From assembly GCA_032717465.1 (NCBI GenBank), contig CM064653.1, forward strand, positions 35,227,603 through 35,291,602: 64,000 bases of DNA, written 5' to 3'. Numbering within the stretch: the stretch's first letter is position 1; each line of letters starts with the position of its first letter. Positions 55,346 through 64,000 of the stretch are shown piece after piece. This stretch comes from Coenobita brevimanus. Its lineage: Eukaryota; Arthropoda; Malacostraca; Decapoda; Coenobitidae. A program made the position numbers and the translations under genes. Under the pieces are notes generated by a model that did not search any database, was not told the DNA's origin, and was given only the letters and a program-made list of their open reading frames with translations.

Positions 55346-56879
55346 GACAGAGTTAGGGAAATAACAGAGGAATTAGTTAGAGAAGAACAGGGAGGTTTTT
55401 AGGAAGGGAAGAGATTGTGTAGATCAGATATTCATTCTTAGATCTTTAGTGGACAAGTTTCTAGAGAAGGGCAAGAAGTTGTATGGGGCCTTCATGGATT
55501 TGGAGAAAGCATATGACAGGGTGGATAGACAAGGATTGTGGAAAGTATTAAGAATATATGGAGCAGATGGGAAGTTGCTGAAGGCCATGAAGAGTATGTA
55601 TGAGGGTGCTCAGGCTGCAGTACGTGCAGGGGCGCACCCAGGAATTTTCTAGGGGGGGGGGGGGGCCTGTAGCAAGGTGAGGTCAGGTACTCTGATAATT
55701 ACCGGGAGGTCACATGCTGGTTTAGAGTCAGAGAGCTGCTGGCTCATCTGTTACTCTTTGTACTTGCCAGTTTTTAATGTTTTGCTGTTATCGAAATAAA
55801 TATACAGTATATAGATTTTTAAAGGACCCAGAGAACAAAGGGGGGGGCCCCGGGCCTGGTTACCCCCCCCCCTGGGTGCGCCCCTGAGTACGTGTGGATA
55901 GTGAACTGAATTAATTTTTCTGTTTGAAGGTTGGATTGAAACAAGGATGTGTCATGTCCCCATGGTTTTTCACTCTGTATATGGATGGGGTTATAAAAGA
56001 GATACAAGGTAGGGCAGTGGATGTTGGAGCAGTCCTAGTGAGAGAGGGCAGTGTTTGGAAACTCCCTGTACTGTTGTTTGCAGATGATACGTTGTTGTTA
56101 AGTGAAGACAAAGGGGAGCTGCTAGGTTTGGTTGATGAGTTTGGGAGAGTGTGTAAGAAACAGAATTTAAAGGTGATTATAGGAAAGATTAAAGTTATGG
56201 TCTTCAAGAGAAGTGAAGTCAGTGAATGTACAATGAGGTTGGATGAGGAGGAAATGGAAAGTGTGAGTGCAGTAAGTACGTGGGTAGTGTGATGAGTAAG
56301 GATGGAAGTTTAGAGGGTGAGGTGCTTGAAAGGGTACAACAAAGAAGAAAGGTTGCTGGTTCCTTGAAAGCAGTGATAAGAAACAGGGAAGTGAGCATGG
56401 AAGTAAAAAAGCTACTACATGACAGTATTGTGATACCAACTCTAATGTATGGAAATGAAGTTTGGACCTAGCTGGAGGGACAGAAGTCAAGAGTGAGAGC
56501 AGTGGAAATGAGTTATTTGAGATAAGCATGTGGAGTCGCATGGAGAGACAGACTGACAAATGAGGAAGTGAAGGAGCATTGTGGTGTGGATGTGTATGTA
56601 ATAGGAAGTGTTAGGAGAAACACACTGTGGTGGTTTGGCCATGTGGAGAGGATGGAGGGTGAGAGACTGATGAGGAGAGTGTATGTGAGTGAGGTGGAGG
56701 GGGGGGAGGGAGGGGGAGGCCAAGGATGAGATGGAAGGATGGAGTGGAGAGGTATATGAGAGAGGGGGGTGTGAGATGGGAGCTGGGCAATGAAATGGCG
56801 GGGGACAGGGCAACATGGAGGCGATTTGTTTCTGGCCAGCTCTTACAGGATTAAGGCATCTGGCAATAGATAGGTAGAC
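55346..56879 (+). mobile_element. LINE-B3, 5'-truncated, carrying a hAT MITE
   Basis: RT pieces: FLEKGKKLYGAFMDLEKAYD (55449-55652), LKQGCVMSPWFFTLYMDGVI, LLFADDTLLLSEDKGELLG (55924-56292), SLKAVIRNREVSMEVKKLL, FGHVERMEGERL, 3' end GGCATCTGGCAATAGATAGG. A probable target for the host gene intron. Frameshifts at about 56270 and a stop at 56469. Confidence 0.85.
55627..55886. mobile_element. hAT MITE, 260 bp, perfect 8-bp duplication
   Basis: Ends CAGGGGCGCACCCAGG and, inverted, CAGGGGCGCACCCAGG; AGTACGTG on both sides (55619-55626 and 55887-55894). LINE-B2 at 35250 shows a related unoccupied sequence. Internal G/C runs (G12, C10) next to each end. Confidence 0.93.
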
Positions 56880-57150
56880 TATTCTTTCTACTGGCAGATG
56901 ATAATGTTCAGTTTAGGGGTGGCTTCCAAGTCTTCAGTAACCCTTTGATGACTTAACTTTAATACTGTATTCTTCTAACATATGTATCTTAATTTTTAAT
57001 TATTGCCATCTCTTAGCAATTTTATGCACTTTAGAAGTAACCTCTCTGTCTTAAGGTTAGCCTTTTTGTTCATAGACAGCCATAGCTTCATTATGGCCAA
57101 CCCCAGGATGGAGGTTCCTTAAGGGAAAGCAAAGCTTCATTTTTACTATA
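56880..57150. other. Intron sequence without recognised element
   Basis: AT-rich, no coding frame, no repeat similarity to the rest of the window that I can see. It lies between LINE-B3 and a Tigger-type MITE. Confidence 0.5.
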
Positions 57151-57792
57151 CAGGTGGCCCTCCACATTCGCAGGGGTTAGGGGACACAAGACCCCTGCGC
57201 ATGTGGAATTTCTGTGAATGTTTGGTGCGCTCTCCCGTAAATACCTCTTCAGCCACAAATCACCCCCCGTGAGCAAGTGTGCACATACTGTACCTAATAA
57301 ATCATATGTGGGACCTGAAAGCAGCATAAAATATCACAAGTAGTAACAGACCAACTGCATAAAAAAGTTTAATAACAAATTAGTTTTGTTTGGGTATGGC
57401 TCTGCTAAGTTAGGGTAAATATATACCTGGTGACTTCCACAGACTCCTGCGACTGAGTGCGTCTCACACACATCCATGTGAGTGTGGCCAAGTCATAAAC
57501 TTGGTACTCTTGAACACGTGAGAGCACAATTATTGGGCACAGTAACAAAATTACGGGAGGTTTGGTGTGGCAGCGTAGAGGCAGCGAAGCGACCGCGACA
57601 GTGACAGGACACAGACCGAGGGAGGGACATGGGAACGTGGTAGTTTTGTGCTTGGTTTGGCATGAAATGACCCGTGAGCATCCTCACTGCTACATTTTGC
57701 TGCCTCAAACAGAATCTTGGCTCCACAGTGGGGCAAGCCACGAATCTGCAAGACCCGTGAAAGTTGAATCCGCAAATGTGGAGGGCCATCTG
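57151..57792. mobile_element. Tigger-type MITE, 642 bp
   Basis: TA at 57149-57150 and 57793-57794; ends CAGGTGGCCCTCCACATTCG and, inverted, CAGATGGCCCTCCACATTTG, the classic Tigger CAG-NGGCCCTCC form. No transposase. It ends 55 bp before the last host exon. Confidence 0.9.
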
Positions 57793-57847
57793 TATTTATT
57801 TTTATTTTAAAATCATCTACATTATCAGTCCTCATCCTCTTTTTCAG

Positions 57848-57956
57848 AATTATGTCAGCACTGCAAGTTAGCACTTCACCTGAAGAAACAAAAGTCTGTC
57901 TGCGCTACAGGTACTTTTTACTGATGGGCCGTAAACCAGTGGGGATGATGTCATAG
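57848..57956 (+). CDS. Terminal coding exon of the methyltransferase-like host gene
   Basis: Strong acceptor (CCTCATCCTCTTTTTCAG). Using the phase set by the previous exon, the frame reads R, IMSALQVSTSPEETKV, CLRYRYFLLMGRKPVGMMS and stops at TAG 57954-57956. The ending YFLLMGRKP is the kind of C-terminal beta-strand seen in class I methyltransferases of this group, after an STSPEET turn. Phase continuity over a 2.95 kb transposon-filled intron argues for a real gene. The 36 codons are unbroken. Confidence 0.74.
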
Positions 57957-58231
57957 TGCTTAGCCAGATAGCGTATACAATAGGGCAGTGAGGACCTGAG
58001 CTGGTATGTGGGAGGTACTCTTGGCAAGATTTTTGCAGGTAGATCTTGTTGTTTATGCAGAATTATATTATGATGAGCATAGACTTGTATAGAAATGTTT
58101 TTTATGTGGAATTATTTTAGTAAAATGTGCATTATCTGGTCGGTGCATACAAGTGCTTTTCATGCAGAAGTAATGTAATGTGCATTATCAGATAATTGCA
58201 TAGTGTAGAAAAATAATATGGAATATTGTTA

Positions 58232-58237
58232 AATAAA
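58232..58237 (+). promoter_or_regulatory. Candidate poly(A) signal of the host gene
   Basis: AATAAA 276 bp after the stop codon, followed by GT-rich sequence (GTTAGGTGTGTGTTATAAAATG). The first such hexamer downstream; implies a 3' UTR of about 300 nt. Confidence 0.5.
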
Positions 58238-58756
58238 AGTTAGGTGTGTGTTATAAAATGTTGATTACCATTATGGTATGGGTTTTCTTTGTGTGGTTCA
58301 CATCCAGATGGTGACTGAAGGACATGCCTGAGAAACAGAGTTATGCACTAGCAATTAATATTTTTAAGCATTAGGAAGCTCATAGTATGGTTATGGTTAT
58401 TTCAGATGGTTGTCACTAAGAAAAGGGCTAATGTTATGGCCTTCAAATCATTTAGCAGTCCTCTCTGCTAGGATTGAGGCTGTGTTGTTTGATGCCCTTA
58501 TAATGAAATATTGAAAGGTCATGTATCATGTAATATGCATGTTTATACCATATAAAACTCAATATAAGCCCCTCCCTCTCGGTGAAGACAGGTGGAGCCT
58601 TGACCTTTCCTTAGTGATCAGTGACTGACCATATTCAGATAAAAAGGCGTACAAAACACTGTTGTCCACGCTAAATTCGCCTTTATCGACGGCTGGGGAT
58701 CTGTTGTGGGACAGGCTTGGATATCCTGTAAGATCAATAATATTTCACACCTGATC

Positions 58757-59122
58757 TCTCTCTCTCTCTCTCTCTCTGTATATATATATTTTATGTGACC
58801 GACTCTGGGCATAGGCTGCACAGCCTGCTTTCAAGGCCCAGTAGTCCTCCTACGTACCGCACACCTCTACATGTCACCACTTCGGCGCTAACACCCACCG
58901 TCCATACTGAATACATGCTAGGGCTGTCTCATACAGGACTGGTGTATTGATATTAGCGGGGGTATTTTTACGACATGTCGGCAGGCCTTCTGGTAGATCA
59001 GTAAAGTCTGATTTTTCTGAAATTCAAATCCTTAAACTGTTCCCTGCCTCAGCGGGATTTGAACCAGGGTCCGTCAGGACTGCAGGCCAACTCTCTACCG
59101 ATTGAGCCACCGCCTCCCACTA
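58757..59122 (-). mobile_element. tRNA-derived SINE
   Basis: Minus strand from 59122: GGAGGCGGTGGCTCAATCGG, with A box TGGCTCAATCGGTAGAG and B box GGTTCAAATCCC at tRNA-like spacing, an unrelated body, and a TATATATACAGAGAGAG tail near 58790-58757. The tRNA-like head lacks a convincing anticodon arm, so it is not a tRNA gene. It is inserted at the start of the preserved transposase segment. Confidence 0.82.
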
Positions 59123-59140
59123 ATTATATCTGTATAATAA

Positions 59141-59607
59141 GTGAACAAAGTCCCAACCAGAAATTCTAATAAGGCACATAATGGAGTGGCTTGATGATAA
59201 TCATATACCTTATGATGCCTGTGAGATGAAAGCTGAGCTGCTTCAGCTGGTGGCATTAATCAAAGACAAAGAAAAATACGAAATAGATGAAATAGCTCAT
59301 AACAGTGGGCATGAGGTGCTAAGACTGACCCCATATCACTGCAACCTTAACCCCATTGAACTCATATGGCCACAAGTAAAATCTGAAGTAAAAAGAAATA
59401 ACTCAAATGCAGACCAGACAAAAGGACTGAGGAAATTACAAAAACTGTGATCTCAAATGTGTCTGCAGAGAACTGGATAAAATGTGTCAGCCACACAAAG
59501 AAAACAGAGGAAGAATACAGGAAAAAGGATATTGCTGCTGAGCATTTGTTTGATAGCTTTGTCATTACTCTGAGTGACTCTGACGACAGCAGTGAAGATG
59601 ATGACTG
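59141..59607 (+). pseudogene. Tc1/IS630-like DDE transposase, C-terminal half
   Basis: IMEWLDDNHIPYDACEMKAE, then KEKYEIDEIAHNSGHEVLRL and TPYHCNLNPIELIWPQVKSE with the catalytic E in NPIELIW. Frameshifts near 59168 and 59430; after the second, VISNVSAENWIKCVSHTKK and an acidic end SDSDDSSEDDD to the stop at 59605. The N-terminal half and first aspartates are missing, apparently displaced by the SINE. Confidence 0.8.
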
Positions 59608-59857
59608 AAACACACACACACACACGCACACACGCGCACACACTCTCTCCTCCTCGTTACATGATGCATTTACCCTTTTTCGGACTTCCCTTCATAGCAA
59701 GCAAATTTTGAATATGTATTTTTGCATTAGGGTTGCTGTAAAGTATTGTTAGGTTAATTTAAGTTAATTCAGTACAAACATTATTCTGCATTTGTAAATT
59801 TTACACACAATTCATCTGAATAAACCGATATCCATGTTACTGATTTTGTTTCTTTAA

Positions 59858-61634
59858 CCCCTTAACCGCGGGGCGTCACTTTCGTGACGCTTGGGAGCAA
59901 GGGATCATACCGCTGGGCGTCGCTTTTGTGATTCTGTGTTATTTTGAATTCACCCGGGCTTCCAAGTGGGGGCTTGTATCATCTATCAGTACTGCCAATG
60001 TTCAACACTAGTCAGCACTCCTAATCTCATCTGTACTCCCATCCATTGTTGACAATTTAGCCATTTCTCCCCGTTCTTGACTCCCCTCCCTACCCCCCCT
60101 CCATTACCCTATCCTCTCACCTGCCTGGCCGTGCTACTCTAAGTAAATCTTCCCTGGAATTTTTCACTGATTTCATCCATTGAAATAAGCCCTATGCCCT
60201 ATTCTTATACCAAATAATGTATACAAGAAAGAAATAAGGTAAGTGAGAGTGCTATACACCTGGAATTGGCTAATTATCACCTGACAACACTTCACGTGCA
60301 CTCGTTCGCTAATTTTCGCTGTTTATTTCCCCTTGAAATATGCCGTATAATCTATTTTCGTAATAAATATACATATAAGGAGGGAAGGGAGAAGCCTAAG
60401 TGATATTTACATTCACCTGGAACTACCTAATTTATAATGTATTGTCTAGATTTCCTGCCAATCATTTTACTGCTATAAATAGCTGTGTCAAGAGGCTAGA
60501 CATTGGCAGTACTGATTTCCCTAGGTAGGCCTCCACCCCGGCCCACCCTTATCAGTTCACTCTCATCTTCCAGTATGGGGGTACGTCTGTTCACTCTTGC
60601 AAGCTTCAGGGCCTTTTCACCCCCATGCAAAGAGGCCTGTGACCTTTACCCCCTACTAAACCTCGTGTAGAAAGAGGTAAAGGGCTTACAATTGATAAAA
60701 GAGTAACTACGATCTTTCTATTGAGTAAAACAGTGCAAGTGGAATTGTAAATAATGTGTAAATAATGTGTAAACAGCAAGTGAAAGTAATGAATGTAAAT
60801 ATACGTGAACAGTGGAAAATAGTTTTATAAGTTACATCAAGTGTCAGTGCATAACACAGTGTAAATAAAATAGAAATGTAAATAACGTAAATTAAATAGA
60901 GAACATAAATAGAAATGTAAATGAGTAGTATTATAAGAATACGAGTATATACCCTAGGAGTAATGAAAGTGAAAGTTTCACTCTAGCATGTCTGAATACT
61001 ATGAGTTATGAGAGGGAAATTGAAAGTGACATTCACTCGCAATGCTAGTATACAGGACGAGAAAGTGAATGCTACGTATTTTACTGAAAGAAATTAAATC
61101 CCTACGGTGACAATAAACCAATACTACTGAAGGAAACTTATGGATAAAGACTGTAGATATATATAAGTGTTATATAGTAATAGAAATATAAAGTGTGAGG
61201 GGTTTTATGAATAATAAATGACAGAGTACCAAGAGCGAACTAGCGCAAGTGCGTCGGTCAGACGCGCTCGTAATTTTCATTGCTTTCACAGTTGTTTTTT
61301 TTTTGGAGTATGGATCCCAAACTACTTGAAAATCATAGAGTAGTGTTTATAGTGTTAATATCTGGCTGTGGTAATCATATTACGGGTTGTCGGGAAGTGT
61401 AAAGTGGAGACTTCGTTACCCAACTTCAGAGGTCTCCACAAGTCCTACGGTAACCGACGAAGGCTCAACAAACATTCCAGGAGAAAGCTGAAGGTATGTG
61501 CCATAAGCATATTTAATTTTAATATGCTAGGACTAATAACTGATTTTTGGCAAATATTTTTTGAGAGTGTGTCGGAGCCCGAATAACCCCGCGGCACACG
61601 CAAAACATTGGTAAACATGCCCGCAGTGTAGGGG
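59858..61634 (+). mobile_element. PB-X4, complete TTAA element
   Basis: TTAA at 59854-59857 and 61635-61638; ends CCCCTTAACCGCGGGGCG and, inverted, CCCCTACACTGCGGGC. 1.78 kb; left end with GTCACTTTCGTGAC and a direct subterminal repeat (GGGCGTCRCTTTYGTGA). It contains the 43-codon block (61368-61499) and a long GTAAAT-rich stretch (60740-60940). The best reference copy in the window. Confidence 0.9.
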
Positions 61635-61882
61635 TTAATATCATTAGAGAGAAAGAGAGAGAGAGAATCATTATTATCTCCTGAGGGACCGCTGCCCTTG
61701 CCTTGAGGAGTTCAAGTCAAGTATAGAGAGCATAAAGGTGAGGAACTGAGTTTTGGTTTAGTTGGAGGCTGACCACTTACCCCGCCCATCAGTACCGGAT
61801 GTCCAATAGCCATTGTCTACAGAAGGAAATGTCTCCATCTGTCTTCACCGAGTGGGAGGGGCTTATGTTGAGTTTTATATGG

Positions 61883-62529
61883 TACAGAGTATAGTCTGGT
61901 GTAAGTGATTACAGGATATTGTTTATGAGGGCATGTGGCGCAATTCTTGGCATTATATAAACATTGTAAAAAGTTAGCAAGAGCAAACAGCCAGGAGATG
62001 GTGTCCTGATGGCTGGTAAAATGGGAGCCTTAGCTCCTCATTCTTATGAGCCATCCATCCTCCCCAAGAGTACTGTACTGCTTTGTGCAGTGTGTTAGTC
62101 CTCCTTCCTAGTATCACTAGTTGTAGCCACAATCCAGTAAGACTCTCCATTGTTAAAATTAATTGTCTGGCACTAGCTAGAATAGAATTTGGAGTATGTT
62201 CTTGGTCTGAAGAGATTAATAGTGATAGAATCAGTCCTTTCAACCTAAAGGGTCTCTTTAAGGTGAAAATTGTCTGTTATTAATCACATTAATATGCCTA
62301 CCTTGTCAGCAGGCTGAAGAGGTTAGTATCTTTCCAAGCCCACTTATTCATCTACAGGATCTTGGCTACCTTCACCATTATGTTTTGTGGCCTGTTGAAT
62401 TAAGGGTTTACTATAAATTTCCCATCATGAGCCCTCAGTCTCCTAAGGAGAGGGGCATTTCTTCCTTGTCCTGCCTCCCTAATGAGGACAGAAGTTTTCT
62501 TGGTCCATGGAGAGACTTGTAGCTACCTT
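61883..62529. other. Unassigned sequence
   Basis: No coding frame or terminal repeat recognised. A segment at about 61990-62080 loosely recalls the LINE-C 5' region (GGTAAAATGGGAGCCTTAGC) but is not convincing. Confidence 0.4.
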
Positions 62530-62738
62530 CAGTAATGTGGAACTGAACCTGAACCTGAACCCAGAACCACTGGAGCCAGCACATTTTAGAGAAGCTGAAC
62601 CTGGAACTGGAATTGGTAGATTTTTGGCGGTTCTGGTTCCGGTTCTGGCTATCATTATTTGTTACATTATTGAGGAGCAGCCACAAAAATGTAAAAATTA
62701 AAAATTGCTTCATGAACTTGAAATAGAATCCCTGTATA

Positions 62739-62805
<67 letters not shown>

Positions 62806-63040
62806 ACCAATCAGCTTACAGTGAATTAAGGATGGGTAGAGTGACAGAGTTTCTGCTGTTTAGGAACTGGTTCTCTGTCTGTTTCTCTCTCCCTCATTAC
62901 ACATCAGTCAACTGACAATGAATTAAGGATGGGTAGAGTGGCCTAGTTTCCCCTGTTTAGGAACCGGTTCCAGAACTGGCATACTGTTAAAGGAACCGAA
63001 CCCAAACCCGGAGCTAATCATTTGTGGTTCCACATCACTG
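62530..63040. mobile_element. hAT MITE, 511 bp, perfect 8-bp duplication
   Basis: Ends CAGTAATGTGGAACTGAACC and, inverted, CAGTGATGTGGAACCACAAA; GCTACCTT on both sides (62522-62529, 63041-63048). Inside: GAACC-type motifs in inverted arms, a (CT)n tract (62743-62800) and a 97-bp duplication (AATTAAGGATGGGTAGAGTG at 62824 and 62921). Confidence 0.9.
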
Positions 63041-63831
63041 GCTACCTTACATGGACATAGTTCCTATCTGCAAGTAGTGCTGTAAATCAGCTAACATAAT
63101 AAGTTTAACAACAGTATTGGTATCAGAAGGGAAAAATGATCTGAAAATCAGAATTGTATCAGAATTGGCTGAGTAATGATGAAAAATAAATGTTTGTTTT
63201 ACCCAATGACCCTAGACTCATTTAAACCATTTAGTACTTATTTCCTCACCATTTTAGGTGTGAACTGAGGAAGGGATGATGATTGTTTTCCAAAAATACA
63301 GTCATGTCCCACATTGTATTCACTTTCTCTATGGTAAAATATGTGAATTAAAACATACTGAATATTCACACAGTAACATTATACTGTAATATTACTGGGT
63401 TAGAATGCAACTCGACACAAAAATAATACTTACATAGTAGTCTTGTTCCAAGATGCTGCCCTGGACAGGGATGAATGAGTGAGTAAGGCAGTATACTGAT
63501 CACATGCAAATACAAGTGACAATAGCAACACACACTAGTGGCGTTCCATCAGTGGCATGACGTCGGCTTAATGTTTGCTTTTGATGGAACAAGAGTTGTG
63601 AGCAACCACAATTAAATTTTAATAAGAAATTCAGGTTCTTTTAATTTTTTTCAGTTGATCTTCAGTATAATGTATGTAATTTAAAAATATGCACAATTAT
63701 CTCAGCCATTTTCATTTTTTCAAGGCACAGTTTTGTCATGGAGGCCGATGGATAGGATTCAAAGCTGTCTTTGGTGAAACCAAACTGCATTGTTTTTTTG
63801 ACCAAAGTGATACAAATCCATCAGAAGTATT
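63041..63831. other. Unassigned sequence
   Basis: AT-rich, no gene or element recognised. A small inverted pair (GTTCCATCA at 63543, TGATGGAAC at 63582) is noted but has no clear boundaries. Confidence 0.4.
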
Positions 63832-63835
63832 TTAA

Positions 63836-64000
63836 CCCTTTACGGGCAGGCAACTTGGCTAGTATACACCCGTGTAGGACAGTATATTTGCAGAAAATTT
63901 TTCGGAAAAGTAAAGTATCAGGATATGACAGCGTTGCCATATTGCCCAATTTAACCAATGAATTAGGACAAAAAATGGCTGAATGTTATGTAACATTGCC
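63836..64000 (+). mobile_element. PB4, left end of another TTAA element, cut by window end
   Basis: TTAA at 63832-63835 followed by CCCTTTACGGGCAGGCAACT and, 40 bp on, CACCCGTGTAGGACAG, the same kind of duplicated CGGG/CCGTG terminal motif as in the other PB elements. The right end is outside. Confidence 0.55.

Larger units (their letters stand above)
58548..61882 (+). mobile_element. DDE-type DNA transposon with about 50-bp terminal repeats
   Basis: CCATATAAAACTCAATATAA and onward to GTGGAG at 58548-58600 matches, inverted, 61834-61882. TA at 58546-58547 and 61883-61884. It carries a broken Tc1/IS630-like transposase (59141-59607), a SINE (58757-59122) and PB-X4 (59858-61634). Without inserts it is about 1.2 kb. 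Confidence 0.72.

Noticed and set aside
59045..59122. tRNA gene on the minus strand
   Set aside because: A and B boxes are good but the anticodon arm and acceptor do not pair well, and the sequence continues into a SINE body and tail.

Overview
The window is eukaryotic nuclear DNA, almost entirely transposable elements, from an invertebrate. The best guess is an arthropod, probably a decapod crustacean: the mix of non-LTR retrotransposons, Tigger/pogo-like elements, TTAA elements and long (CA)n tracts recalls decapod genomes. No search was run, so the host is an inference. I see no prokaryotic features, no CRISPR array and no rRNA or functional tRNA gene. The only likely host gene is on the + strand near the right end. 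It is represented by two spliced terminal exons (54757-54897 and 57848-57956), whose joined frame resembles the C-terminus of a SAM-dependent methyltransferase, followed by a poly(A) signal.

Family letters used here are mine. LINE-A has ORF1 plus an endonuclease/RT ORF2 and (CA)n tails. LINE-B has a (TCTA)n-type tail. LINE-C carries a PHD-like zinc finger inside ORF2. LINE-E has a C-terminal C2H2 finger. LINE-J is Jockey-like with a (TAC)n tail. LINE-K and LINE-M are CR1/Jockey-like. PB elements have TTAA target duplications and CCC ends (piggyBac-like). PB-X is one PB family with four copies here. Tigger elements have TA duplications and CAG... ends.

Layout. 1-3144: LINE-A1 (-), open in both ORFs to the window edge. 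4156-10560: LINE-J (-), split by a Tigger-like element that is itself split by PB1. 10683-12755: LINE-C fragment and LINE-B1 (-). 12876-28932: one LINE-A2 (+) stretched to about 16 kb by a LINE-C copy, Tigger-1 (holding PB2), Tigger-2 (holding PB-X1, which holds a hAT with a nearly intact transposase), two SINE-like inserts and a 2.8 kb TIR element (holding another LINE-C). 28994-34705: LINE-A4 (+), interrupted by LINE-M. 34780-51165: fragments best read as one LINE-E (-) split by LINE-B2, LINE-K (holding PB-X2 and a LINE-J end), Tigger-3 and a nearly full LINE-C (holding PB-X3). 51198-54648: LINE-A3 (+), split by PB3. 54757-58237: host gene end, its intron carrying LINE-C and LINE-B3 pieces and two MITEs. 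58548-61882: a DDE transposon holding a tRNA-derived SINE and PB-X4. 62530-63040: a hAT MITE with a perfect 8-bp duplication. 63836-64000: the left end of another TTAA element.

The most interesting points are these. An intact LINE-A copy appears to make ORF2 by -1 frameshifting on a U8 run. All four LINE-A copies abut a (CA)n tract at their 5' ends, suggesting microsatellite-targeted insertion. The TTAA families share a duplicated terminal motif. Virtual removal of inserts restores reading across host elements, so the nesting order can be read directly.
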